NCBI RefSeq assembly: GCF_018688235.1 | Contig: NZ_CP061313.1 | Location: 310,001 to 374,000 of the forward strand | DNA length: 64,000 nt | Source of the DNA: Polynucleobacter sp. AP-Nino-20-G2 | GTDB taxonomy: Bacteria; Pseudomonadota; Gammaproteobacteria; Burkholderiales; Burkholderiaceae | Direction: 5' to 3' | Shown here: positions 50,104 to 58,625 of the stretch, one piece after another | How positions within the stretch are numbered: the stretch's first letter is position 1 | Layout of the letters: each line of letters begins with the position of its first letter | Position numbers and translations under genes: made by a program | The notes under the pieces: generated by a model | Databases searched by the model: none | The model's input: only the letters and a program-made list of their open reading frames with translations | What the model was told of the DNA's origin: nothing

Positions 50104-50649
50104 CTATTGCTTTACTAATGCAAGAACTTCTTTGAAGGCAGAATTTTTAGCTGATTTCAGCCACTCAAATGCCAGCATCTCGGTGGTGATGAGTCGGGCG
50201 CCAGCGCTGTGCATACGGTCTAAGGCAAGCTTTTTATCCAGTGGGTGCCGAGAGCCGACCCCATCTACAGCAATAGAGACATCAAAACCATCCTCTATTA
50301 ATTGGAGCGCGGTTTGCATCAGACAAACATGAGTCTCACAGCCTATCAAAATCAGTTGTGGGCGACTGGCGGGGAGTGCTTCAATCAGACCATCTGCACA
50401 GGCGTTGAAGTGTTCTTTCGTGATCGTTTGATCGCAATAGATTTTGATGGCATCAACATTGGCCCCTAGGCTAGCAGGGCTTTGCTCTGTGCTGATAACG
50501 GGGATGTTCAATAGCTTTGCAATTTTGGCGGTGCGAATGCATTGGCGTAGCACGTGCTCACCCTGGTCAATCGCAGGCATTAGGCGTCCCTGTAGATCAA
50601 CCAAGATCAGTGTTGATTGAAGGGCATCAATATGAAGTGATTGCGTCAT
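50104..50649 (-). CDS. Isochorismatase-family cysteine hydrolase
   Basis: A 181-residue hydrolase of the isochorismatase-like fold. It begins STLILVDLQGRLMPAI with the catalytic Asp; the Lys is in TITKEHFNAC and the nucleophile Cys in GCETHVCLMQ. Members include nicotinamidase, isochorismatase and YcaC-like amidases of unknown substrate; this short single-domain form resembles YcaC. Its start overlaps the GNAT acetyltransferase stop (ATGA), so they form a coupled pair. Confidence 0.87.
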   Translation of the reverse strand: MTQSLHIDALQSTLILVDLQGRLMPAIDQGEHVLRQCIRTAKIAKLLNIPVISTEQSPASLGANVDAIKIYCDQTITKEHFNACADGLIEALPASRPQLILIGCETHVCLMQTALQLIEDGFDVSIAVDGVGSRHPLDKKLALDRMHSAGARLITTEMLAFEWLKSAKNSAFKEVLALVKQ

Positions 50650-51188
50650 GATCTTGATGAGAGTGATAGCTTAACAATGTTGAATTCTGAATCTGATTCC
50701 ATATTTTCAATTTGAAACCCCAGCTCAGTCACAAGTTGTAACATTTTATGATTGGCGCTGAGTACATAGCCTAGCATTTCGGATAACTGATTACTCTTGG
50801 CATAGCTGATGAGCTCTTGCATGAGATGGGTGCCAATCCCTAGGGCACCAAAGTCATCGCTCACGCTAAGGGAAAATTCACAAGCGGATTGACCGGAAGG
50901 GGTAACGTAGCGAGCGATCCCGATAATCTCTTCTTGGCCATCGTCCGTTTGAATGACTGCGACCAAGGCCATCTCCTTCTGATAATCCAGGTCTAAGACA
51001 TCCTCTAAAAAATCATCAGGCAACTTCGAGATGGCATGGGCAAATCGGAGATAGCGGCTTTCTGGAGAAAGATGGTTAAACAGGCCAATAATGCGCTCTT
51101 TGTCTGTTGGTAGGATTGCGCGAATGACATAAGAGGCGCCCGCCCGCAGTGGATAGACTTTCTCAAGGTAAGAGGCAGATGTTTTCAT
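50646..51188 (-). CDS. GNAT-family N-acetyltransferase
   Basis: A 180-residue acetyltransferase with the GNAT fold. It starts VIRAILPTDKERIIGLFNHLSPESRYLRF, which resembles the domain fused to some protein-lysine acetyltransferases, and has the acetyl-CoA motif DDFGALGIGTHLMQELISYAK near residue 125. It may acetylate a protein, a sugar or an amino compound. The overlapping isochorismatase gene downstream suggests joint control; no substrate is visible. Confidence 0.87.
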   Translation of the reverse strand: MKTSASYLEKVYPLRAGASYVIRAILPTDKERIIGLFNHLSPESRYLRFAHAISKLPDDFLEDVLDLDYQKEMALVAVIQTDDGQEEIIGIARYVTPSGQSACEFSLSVSDDFGALGIGTHLMQELISYAKSNQLSEMLGYVLSANHKMLQLVTELGFQIENMESDSEFNIVKLSLSSRS

Positions 51189-51264
51189 TGGGGCTCGTTG
51201 GCTGCAGCTTGTGAGATGAGCATACTGTTTTTATCTCAGTGCATAAAGGGCATTTACCCCTAAA

Positions 51265-52068
51265 ATGAATCCTTATTCATCGTTCGGTCTTTTCATGCTT
51301 TCTTTGCTTCAGGCGTTTAACGAGCACTCAGCCACCTTTTTTGTATTGGGCACCCTGAGTGTGGTGATTGTGGGAATATCCAAGAGTGGCTTTGGCGCCG
51401 GACTTGGGGTGCTATCTCTGCCTTTGATGGCTAGTCAAACGAGTATCAATGAAGCCCTGGCAATCTTGCTACCTTTGCTGATAGCAATTGATTTAGTGGG
51501 CTTGCGTCGCTTTATTAGGAATGCTGACTGGCGCATCCTCAAGTTAATTCTGCTTCCAGCAGTTTTGGGGATGCTCTTGGGATGCCTCTTTTTCTCACTC
51601 ATTACGCCAAAAATCCTGTCCCTTTCGATTGGGATATTTACCTTACTCTTCTTAATACAAAACTTGGTGATTTCGCGCTTGAATATGCAGGAGGCAAAGC
51701 CTTATCCCTGGCTAGGTAGATTAATGGGGTGCGCCTCAGGATTTACTGCTTTTGTAGCGCATATTGGTGGGCCGCCAATAACAATTTATATGTTGCGAGA
51801 AAAGGTTTCGCCCATTGTCTACACATCTACGCTAGGGATATTTTTCACGCTGTTGAATTTTGGAAAAGTGCTGCCATACGCTCATCTGAATTTACTAAAC
51901 TTTAGTCAGCTAGCCACCTCAATTCTGTTTCTTCCTCTCGTTCCAATAGGAGTCTATTTGGGATTTTATTTAGCCAAACGAATTTCAGCAAAGTGGTATT
52001 ACATCATCGTTCAATTTTTTCTATTGGTCGCGAGCATTAAATTAATTGCCGATGGTTTGACTGCATAG
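51265..52068 (+). CDS. TauE/SafE-family membrane protein (second copy)
   Basis: A 267-residue inner-membrane protein of the TauE/SafE family with about eight helices and the motif GISKSGFGAGLGVLSLPLMA near residue 39. The second repeat motif CASGFTAFVAHIGGPPITIYML is less glycine-rich than in the paralogue at 30262. The likely role is export of a sulfonate or other organic anion. It is separated by 76 bases from the divergent GNAT gene and followed after 16 bases by a small exported protein. Confidence 0.85.
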   Translation: MNPYSSFGLFMLSLLQAFNEHSATFFVLGTLSVVIVGISKSGFGAGLGVLSLPLMASQTSINEALAILLPLLIAIDLVGLRRFIRNADWRILKLILLPAVLGMLLGCLFFSLITPKILSLSIGIFTLLFLIQNLVISRLNMQEAKPYPWLGRLMGCASGFTAFVAHIGGPPITIYMLREKVSPIVYTSTLGIFFTLLNFGKVLPYAHLNLLNFSQLATSILFLPLVPIGVYLGFYLAKRISAKWYYIIVQFFLLVASIKLIADGLTA

Positions 52069-52084
52069 ATCGGTATAAGAGAAA

Positions 52085-52405
52085 GTGATTATTAATCCAG
52101 TGAGATCGCCAGCGTACTTAACTTTCATATTTGCCATCGGCTCATACTATTCGGTTCTGGCACCCGCGCAAACTTTCTCGCCCTATACCCCCGCACAGTT
52201 ACATGAGTTAAATAGTCAGCCTATTGCGCCTGCGGAGACGCCAATGGGCCCTATATATCTTGGTGTGATGCCGGCAAACCCCAATCCCAAGCCAAGCTTA
52301 GATAGTCGTTATGTTCACAATCCCGAAGGTGAAGAACAGGCCGAGGCTCAAGGAGAAGAATCTGCCGCACCGTTTGAGCCTATTCCTGCTACCTTGACGT
52401 ATTAG
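52085..52405 (+). CDS. Small exported proline-rich hypothetical protein
   Basis: A 106-residue protein starting at GTG with a hydrophobic N-terminus (YLTFIFAIGSYYSVLA, ending PAQ) that looks like a signal peptide. The mature part is proline-rich and acidic (FSPYTPAQLHELNSQPIAPAETPMG and EGEEQAEAQGEESAAP). No domain is recognised. It lies 16 bases after the TauE-type gene and 55 bases before a parvulin gene, so it may be the accessory of either. It is probably periplasmic and mostly unstructured. Confidence 0.6.
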   Translation: MIINPVRSPAYLTFIFAIGSYYSVLAPAQTFSPYTPAQLHELNSQPIAPAETPMGPIYLGVMPANPNPKPSLDSRYVHNPEGEEQAEAQGEESAAPFEPIPATLTY

Positions 52406-52460
52406 TGTGCCGGGCATCAAGCTGTTACCATTGCTTCTATATTTTAGAAAAGAGTTATTC

Positions 52461-53279
52461 ATGAAATCATTATTTATTCGTTGCCTTACTATCTCCACCT
52501 TAGCTGTCGCACCAATCGGTCTTGCACATTCTCAAGGTACATTGCCTTTGAATGCCGCCGCCTCTGTCAATGGCGTCATTATTTCCAATGATGCGGTAGA
52601 GCAAGGTATTCAGGCTGCCTTGGCACAGGGCCAAAAGGATTCTCCAGAGCTGCGTAAAGCGGTTGTTGCCAAGTTAATTGAAATTCATCTGTTGGCTCAG
52701 CAAGCAGAGAAAGATGGGATTGCGAATTCAGATAAAGCGAATCGTCAGTTAGCGCTCATTCGCCAAAATTATTTAGCGGATTTAGAGCTCTCTACTTTTA
52801 TCGCGAATAACCCGGTAAGCGATGCAGATATTCAAGCTGAGTATCAACGTGAAATTGCATCATTGGGTGCGCAGGGCACAATTGTGGAATACAAGGTGAG
52901 TGATATTGCTGTAGCAACAGAAGCCGATGCGCAAGCTGCCTTGGCTCGAATTAAAAAAGGCGAGTCTTTTGATAAGGTGGCCAAGAGTGTTTCTTTGGCT
53001 CCAAATAAAGTGCAGGGTGGGGCCGTGGGCTGGGTTCAGGCTGGTCAAACTTTGCCTCAGATTGCAGCCGTGCTAACAACGCTTTCTAAGGGTCAAGTAT
53101 CTCCAACGCCTATTCAAATGCCTCAGGGCTGGTATTTAATTAAGTTGGAAGATAAAAAATCAAGCCAGCCACCAAGCTTTGAACAGGCTAAGGCAGCGAT
53201 TCGTAATGGCCTGATTCAGAGAAAGCAATTTGAGTTCTTGTCACAATTGCGCAAGGGCGCCAATATCGTCGTTCAGTAA
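52461..53279 (+). CDS. Periplasmic parvulin-type peptidyl-prolyl isomerase
   Basis: A 272-residue exported chaperone. It has a signal peptide of about 24 residues (MKSLFIRCLTISTLAV, ending AHSQ), an N-terminal SurA-like helical region (VVAKLIEIHLLAQQAEKDG and ADLELSTFIANNP), and a rotamase domain of about 90 residues: VEYKVSDIAVATEADAQAALARIKKGESFDKVAKSVSLAP then GGAVGWVQAGQTLPQIAAVL. It helps fold outer-membrane and periplasmic proteins. The ATG at 52461 opens the signal peptide and has an AAAGAG site; the longer frame to 52407 is rejected. A strong terminator follows. Confidence 0.9.
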   Translation: MKSLFIRCLTISTLAVAPIGLAHSQGTLPLNAAASVNGVIISNDAVEQGIQAALAQGQKDSPELRKAVVAKLIEIHLLAQQAEKDGIANSDKANRQLALIRQNYLADLELSTFIANNPVSDADIQAEYQREIASLGAQGTIVEYKVSDIAVATEADAQAALARIKKGESFDKVAKSVSLAPNKVQGGAVGWVQAGQTLPQIAAVLTTLSKGQVSPTPIQMPQGWYLIKLEDKKSSQPPSFEQAKAAIRNGLIQRKQFEFLSQLRKGANIVVQ

Positions 53280-53300
53280 TCTAGTCTTGGCTTTCCTCTT

Positions 53301-53327
53301 AAAAGAGCGCCTTTCTGGCGCTCTTTT
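53301..53327. terminator. Rho-independent terminator after the parvulin gene
   Basis: A perfect 11-base stem AAAAGAGCGCC / GGCGCTCTTTT with a TTTCT loop, 21 bases after the stop; the A and T runs make it usable in both directions. Confidence 0.9.
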
Positions 53328-53432
53328 GCATTTAAGGGCTTCTGGGTGGGTCTTCTAATGGTATTTCTCTATCTGAATATTGCCCAATCGAGAGTAGATT
53401 GGATTTGGTATTGAACAACTCAGGAGGTCGCA

Positions 53433-54002
53433 ATGAGCAAGAACCCATTTGATTTAAATGCAATGGCCAATCAAGCCAAGGGCATGGAAGCCGTCAAGGC
53501 AGTTGGCCAAGTTGCACTGACTAGCGCTCAAGCAATCGCGCAGCTTAATCAACAGGCATCCCAAGAGCTTGCCAAGAATCTGCAAACTAAGGTTGCTGAG
53601 TTGATGAAAACTCAAGATCCTAAGGCGGCCTTTGATTATGTTCATGCAGAAGTGTTGCAAGATGCAGCAAAGGAAGTGGCTGATTACCAGGCTAAACTGT
53701 TTCAGGCATTAGCTAGCGGAAACAAAGAGCTGGCTAAGATTGCCGAATCGATGATTAAAGAGTCGCAACACGATTTAATTCATTTTGTGAATGAGGCCAC
53801 ACAAAACGCGCCAGCAGGAACAGAGCCTTATACATCTGTGTTTAAAGCCTCTTTTAGTAATGCTTTGCAAAACTTCGAATTAATTCGGGCGGCGATGGCG
53901 GATTCGTTTGTGAATTTCGAAAAAAGCGTAGAAAACATGAGTAGTTTGTCGGGGGCTCAGAAGGGCGCTAGTTCACCACCTAAAAAATCTACCAAGAAGT
54001 AA
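53433..54002 (+). CDS. Phasin family protein
   Basis: A 189-residue all-helical, amphipathic protein of the phasin_2 family. It opens with SKNPFDLNAMANQAKGMEAVKAVGQVALTSAQAIAQLNQQASQEL, the typical phasin start, and continues with heptad-like Ala/Lys/Glu helices, ending in a basic PPKKSTKK tail. Phasins coat polyhydroxyalkanoate granules and steady their size. An AGGAGG site precedes the ATG. No PHA synthase gene is in the window. Confidence 0.9.
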   Translation: MSKNPFDLNAMANQAKGMEAVKAVGQVALTSAQAIAQLNQQASQELAKNLQTKVAELMKTQDPKAAFDYVHAEVLQDAAKEVADYQAKLFQALASGNKELAKIAESMIKESQHDLIHFVNEATQNAPAGTEPYTSVFKASFSNALQNFELIRAAMADSFVNFEKSVENMSSLSGAQKGASSPPKKSTKK

Positions 54003-54163
54003 TTTCACTATGTGAATATTAGCCAAGTTGCCCTGAATAACGCTTGGCTGAGATGTTCTTGGGTCTTGGCCCGCTCAAGAGTGGCGCCCATCACAAATAG
54101 CCGGAAATTGTTAGAATGGACGATGCCCTATCGGGGGTAATCGTATCTAACAAGGATGGAATT

Positions 54164-57073
54164 ATGGGTGGCATTTCTCAGTGGGAACAACTGAATATTG
54201 AACTAACGGCAGCTTTAGGCAGTTCTGTTCATTTTGATACCGCCCACCAAGCGGTTTATGCCTCCGAGGCTTCCAATTACCGTCAAATTCCTATTGGGGT
54301 AGTTACCCCAAAAAATACGGAAGAGTTTGTGAAGGGCATTGAAATTTGCCATCGCAATAAGGCGCCAGTATTGATGCGTGGAGCAGGCACCTCCATGAAT
54401 GGCCAGACCGTCAATAACGCAGTGGTGTTTGATATTTCTAAGTATTGCAATCACATCCTCTCTTTAGATCCTGTTGCGGGTGCCGCAATTGTCGAGCCGG
54501 GTGTGATTTGTGATTCATTGCGCGATGCTGCTGAGTTGCATGGTCTAACCTTTGCTCCAGATCCATCTACGCACAGTCGTTGTACTTTGGGCGGCATGGT
54601 GGCGAATAATTCTTGTGGTGCGCATTCTGTAATGGCGGGCAAGACGCTTGAAAACACGGAGGCCCTAGAAATTTTGACCTATGATGGTGAGCGTTTTTGG
54701 GTTGGCCCCACATCAGACCAAGAGTTGCAAGACATTATTGCGGCTGGTGGCCGCAAAGGTCAAATCTATCAAGACCTACTGAACTTGCGTGATCGTTATG
54801 CGGATCTGATTCGGGCGCGCTTTCCTAATATCAAGCGCCGTGTCTCTGGATATAACTTGGATCAGCTCTTGCCTGAGAATGGATTTAACGTTGCGCGTGC
54901 TTTGGTTGGAACTGAAGGGACTTGCGCCCTGACGCTTTCTGCAAAAGTACGTTTAGTGAAGAGTCCGGCAAAGCGAGTGGTGTTGGTGCTGGGCTTTGAA
55001 GATATCTATTTGGCAGGCGATGCGGTGCCGGAGTATCAGTCATTCAATCCAATCGCCATCGAAGGTCTGGACTATAAGATTATTCGTGGCTTGCAGCAGC
55101 GCAACTTGGCTAAAGCAGAAATTGATTTGTTGCCACCTGGTAATGCTTGGGTCGTCGTTGAGTTTGGCGATGACACTCTTGAGGGCGCAATTGCTCAGGC
55201 TGAAAAAGCCGAGCAGTACTTCAAAGCCAGAACTATAGGGCCAAAGCCATCTACTTGGCTAGTACCAGATGCTGCATTACAAAAACGTATTTGGTCTATT
55301 CGTGAGAATGGTGCTTCAGCCACCCATTTATCGATCGACCCTAATTCACCGGATCCAGTAGTTGGGTGGGAAGATGCTGCGGTTGACCCCGCACGTTTAG
55401 GCGAGTATCTCCGAGCTTTCCAGGCGTTAGTAGATTCTTATGGCTATGAAACATCGCTGTATGGCCACTTCGGTGATGGCTGTATTCATGCGCGCATTAC
55501 CTTTAATTTGCGCACAGCAGAAGGTGTTGCTCAGTTTAGATCCTTTATTCGTGATGCTGCTACTTTGGTGGTGGAGTTTGGTGGATCATTGACTGGCGAG
55601 CATGGCGATGGCCAGGCTAGAGCGGAGTTTTTGCCGATTATGTTCGGCGAAGAGTTAATGGGCGCTATGCATGAATTCAAGCGTATTTGGGATCCTCAGA
55701 ACAAACTTAATCCTGGCAAAGTAGTGCATCCGTATCGCGTTGATGAAAATTTACGTATGGGCCCGGAATATAAAGTGGTCAATATCAAAACTCGCTTAAA
55801 TTTCTTGAGTCAGGAAGGTAACGGATTTCAAAGAGCGGTAGAGCGTTGCGTGGGTATGGGCAAATGCCGTAGTGAAAAAGTAGGAACCATGTGCCCAAGC
55901 TACCGCGCAACTAAAGAAGAGCGCTTTTCCACTCGTGGTCGCTCAAGACTCTTTTGGGAAATGCTACAAGGCGAAGTCATTACTGATGGTTGGGAGAGTA
56001 ATGAATTAAAAGAGGCGCTTGATACTTGCCTTTCCTGTAAAGGCTGCAAGTCTGACTGTCCCGCTCACGTGGATATGGCCTCTTATAAGGCAGAGTTCTT
56101 GTCCCACTACCATGAGAAGCACGGACGGCCACGTCAGGCTCTGACGATGGGGCGCATTGGTGACTGGGCACCGTTAGCAAGTAAGTTCTCTTGGTTGGTG
56201 AACGGCATTATGCAAACGCCGGTCTTGTCTGATATTGCTAAGTGGGTAGGTGGCGTAGCAAAAGAACGCACTTTGCCAAAATTCGCGAATCAATCTTTTA
56301 GAAAGCAATTCCAGAAATCACAGAGTGCTAGCGTAGGTCAGAAAAAAGTCATTCTATGGGTGGATACTTTCTGTGAGCATTTCCATCCTGAGGTAGCTAA
56401 TGCTGCGGTTGAGGTACTTGGTCATGCGGGTTTTGAAGCGACTCTTCCAAAGACGCCGCTGTGCTGTGGTCGCCCTTTATATGATTTTGGCTACTTAGAT
56501 TTGGCGAAGCAAAAACTGGAAAAGATTCTTGATGCCATTGGCGATGAGATTAATGCGGGTGATGGTGCTCCGATTGCTGTAGTGGGTCTTGAGCCTGGAT
56601 GCATGTCTATCTTTAAGGATGAGCTATTAAAGTTCTTCCCGAACGATCCAAGAGCCAAATTACTGTCTTCCAGCACCTACTTATTAGGTGATTTCTTACA
56701 TGAGCAGGGATATACGCCGCCCCCATTAGATTGCAATATCTTGGTGCACTCACACTGCCATCAAAAATCGCTATTTGGCACCAAGGGTGATGTTGCGCTC
56801 TTGACTGCATTAGGTGCTAAAGCGAATTACATTGATAGTGGTTGCTGCGGTATGGCAGGCTCCTTTGGATTTAATCCGGAGCACGTGGAAATATCCAAAG
56901 CAGTGGGTGAGCTAGTTCTTTTGCCTGCGATTAGATCGGCAGATCAAGACACGGTCATTCTCACCAATGGATTTAGTTGCAGGGAGCAGATCGAGCAAGA
57001 AACTGGCCGCAAGGTAAAGCATTTGGCGGAACTATTGCAGATGGCGCACCAAGCGCAATTGAAAAAACACTAA
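54164..57073 (+). CDS. FAD- and Fe-S-containing dehydrogenase (D-lactate/D-2-hydroxyglutarate-like)
   Basis: A 969-residue multidomain oxidoreductase. The N-terminal FAD-binding-4 domain has VLMRGAGTSMNGQTVNNAV and TFAPDPSTHSRCTLGGMVANN; an FAD-oxidase C domain follows with GSLTGEHGDGQARAEF, and then a 4Fe-4S binding region with CLSCKGCKSDCPAHVDM. The C-terminus carries two CCG domains (LCCGRPLYDFG and SGCCGMAGSFG). Such enzymes oxidise D-2-hydroxy acids and pass electrons to the quinone pool at the inner membrane. The start at 54164 has AAGGAT upstream; the longer frame from 54116 is less likely. Which hydroxy acid is used is unknown. Confidence 0.9.
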   Translation: MGGISQWEQLNIELTAALGSSVHFDTAHQAVYASEASNYRQIPIGVVTPKNTEEFVKGIEICHRNKAPVLMRGAGTSMNGQTVNNAVVFDISKYCNHILSLDPVAGAAIVEPGVICDSLRDAAELHGLTFAPDPSTHSRCTLGGMVANNSCGAHSVMAGKTLENTEALEILTYDGERFWVGPTSDQELQDIIAAGGRKGQIYQDLLNLRDRYADLIRARFPNIKRRVSGYNLDQLLPENGFNVARALVGTEGTCALTLSAKVRLVKSPAKRVVLVLGFEDIYLAGDAVPEYQSFNPIAIEGLDYKIIRGLQQRNLAKAEIDLLPPGNAWVVVEFGDDTLEGAIAQAEKAEQYFKARTIGPKPSTWLVPDAALQKRIWSIRENGASATHLSIDPNSPDPVVGWEDAAVDPARLGEYLRAFQALVDSYGYETSLYGHFGDGCIHARITFNLRTAEGVAQFRSFIRDAATLVVEFGGSLTGEHGDGQARAEFLPIMFGEELMGAMHEFKRIWDPQNKLNPGKVVHPYRVDENLRMGPEYKVVNIKTRLNFLSQEGNGFQRAVERCVGMGKCRSEKVGTMCPSYRATKEERFSTRGRSRLFWEMLQGEVITDGWESNELKEALDTCLSCKGCKSDCPAHVDMASYKAEFLSHYHEKHGRPRQALTMGRIGDWAPLASKFSWLVNGIMQTPVLSDIAKWVGGVAKERTLPKFANQSFRKQFQKSQSASVGQKKVILWVDTFCEHFHPEVANAAVEVLGHAGFEATLPKTPLCCGRPLYDFGYLDLAKQKLEKILDAIGDEINAGDGAPIAVVGLEPGCMSIFKDELLKFFPNDPRAKLLSSSTYLLGDFLHEQGYTPPPLDCNILVHSHCHQKSLFGTKGDVALLTALGAKANYIDSGCCGMAGSFGFNPEHVEISKAVGELVLLPAIRSADQDTVILTNGFSCREQIEQETGRKVKHLAELLQMAHQAQLKKH

Positions 57074-57091
57074 TGATTCATATTTGCCACT

Positions 57092-57125
57092 AAGCCCCCT
57101 GCAGAGATGTTTGGGGGCTTTTTTT
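57092..57125 (+). terminator. Rho-independent terminator after the FAD dehydrogenase
   Basis: An eight-base GC-rich stem AAGCCCCC / GGGGGCTT with a 13-base loop and a T7 run, 19 bases after the stop codon. Confidence 0.85.
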
Positions 57126-57259
57126 CTGGGCTGTAAGGCTGTCAATATGTGGACATGGTCATACTGCTGTAATGGATATTCGGTTTTCATTAAGGCCTCT
57201 CTTATAGGGCGTAATATGTATCAAAAATCACCTTATTCATGCCACCCGAAGGAATTCTG

Positions 57260-58534
57260 ATGAGTCACGAAATTGCATCATATTTTGATCCCAATAATCT
57301 CGGTGCTTGGGGGACATACTTAGAGCAGATTGATCGTGTTACTCCTTATCTGGGGTCTCTGACTCGCTGGGTTGAAACACTAAAGCGCCCAAAGAGGGCT
57401 TTGATTGTTGATGTGCCGATTGAATTAGATAACGGTACGATCGCCCACTTTGAAGGTTATCGCGTACACCACAATTTATCTCGTGGTCCGGGCAAAGGCG
57501 GCATTCGCTTTCATCCAGAAGTCACGCTTTCCGAGGTAACCGCCTTGGCCGCGTGGATGTCGATTAAGACGGCTGTGGTCAATGTTCCCTTTGGGGGTGC
57601 GAAAGGTGGCATTCGCGTCGACCCTAAAAAATTATCACAAGCCGAGCTTGAGAGAATGACGCGCCGATTCACTAGTGAGATCAATATGATGATTGGTCCG
57701 CAAAAAGATATTCCTGCGCCTGACGTGAATACGAATGAGCAAATCATGGCGTGGATGATGGATACCTATTGCGTCAATCAGGGATACACCACCTCAGGCG
57801 TAGTTACCGGAAAACCCATTTCTCTTGGTGGAAGCTTGGGCAGAAGGGATGCTACTGGGCGGGGTGTATTTGTTGTGGCTAGAGAAGCCTATGGACAAAT
57901 GCATCGTGAACTCGCAGGCGCTCGGGTAGCGATTCAAGGTCTAGGTAATGTGGGTGGCGAGGCGGCCCGTTTGTTTGCTGAAGCTGGCGCTAAAGTGGTG
58001 GCTATTCAGGATCATTCGGGGGCTCTCTATAACCCCGATGGGTTTGATATCAATGCCTTGCTTGAACACGTCTCAGTCGCGCGTGAGATTAAGGGATTTT
58101 CTGGAGAATTGATTTCCAATGAACAGTTTTGGTCATCGCCTTGCGATATCCTGATCCCAGCTGCACTAGAGTCTCAAATTACCGCTGCTAATGCCGCAAC
58201 CATTCAGGCTAAATTAATTGTTGAGGGGGCAAATGGTCCCACCACGCCAGAGGCCGATGACATTCTCACGAGCATGAATGTCACAATCGTTCCGGATGTG
58301 ATTGCTAATGCTGGGGGCGTTACAGTCAGCTACTTCGAATGGGTACAAGATTTCTCTAGCTTTTTCTGGACCGAAGCTGAAATTAACAATCGCCTCGATA
58401 TTCTCATGATTGATGCTTTCAAGGGAATTTGTGAAGTTGCTAAGAAGCATCAGGTGACATTGCGAACTGCCACCTTCATTGTGGGGTGTGAACGCATTCT
58501 GAAAGCGAGACAGATGCGGGGTTTATATCCTTAG
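57260..58534 (+). CDS. Glutamate dehydrogenase (Glu/Leu/Phe/Val family)
   Basis: A 424-residue hexameric-type glutamate dehydrogenase that links 2-oxoglutarate and ammonia to glutamate. The substrate region GPGKGGIRFHPEVTLSEV and the catalytic GGAKGGIRVDP with its Lys are clear, and the NAD(P) fold has the VAIQGLGNVGGEAARLF motif. The sequence APDVNTNEQIMAWMMDTY is typical of the bacterial short (about 420-residue) type. A GAAGGAATT ribosome site precedes the Met at 57260, so the longer frame to 57239 is not used. Cofactor preference cannot be read with confidence. Confidence 0.93.
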   Translation: MSHEIASYFDPNNLGAWGTYLEQIDRVTPYLGSLTRWVETLKRPKRALIVDVPIELDNGTIAHFEGYRVHHNLSRGPGKGGIRFHPEVTLSEVTALAAWMSIKTAVVNVPFGGAKGGIRVDPKKLSQAELERMTRRFTSEINMMIGPQKDIPAPDVNTNEQIMAWMMDTYCVNQGYTTSGVVTGKPISLGGSLGRRDATGRGVFVVAREAYGQMHRELAGARVAIQGLGNVGGEAARLFAEAGAKVVAIQDHSGALYNPDGFDINALLEHVSVAREIKGFSGELISNEQFWSSPCDILIPAALESQITAANAATIQAKLIVEGANGPTTPEADDILTSMNVTIVPDVIANAGGVTVSYFEWVQDFSSFFWTEAEINNRLDILMIDAFKGICEVAKKHQVTLRTATFIVGCERILKARQMRGLYP

Positions 58535-58573
58535 GAGAGTATCAAGAGCTGCGGTGACACAACATCTCTTCGT

Positions 58574-58609
58574 AAAAAAGCCCTTGAATAAGAACTCAAG
58601 GGCTTTTTT
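58574..58609. terminator. Bidirectional terminator between glutamate dehydrogenase and ahpF
   Basis: A perfect 14-base stem AAAAAAGCCCTTGA / TCAAGGGCTTTTTT with an eight-base loop and flanking A/T runs. It ends both convergent genes. Confidence 0.93.
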
Positions 58610-58625
58610 ATTGCGCCGCTTTTAA

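Noticed and set aside
54018..54049. AGCCAAG / CTTGGCT repeat after the phasin gene
   Set aside because: Fifteen-base loop and no T-run, so a terminator is not supported.
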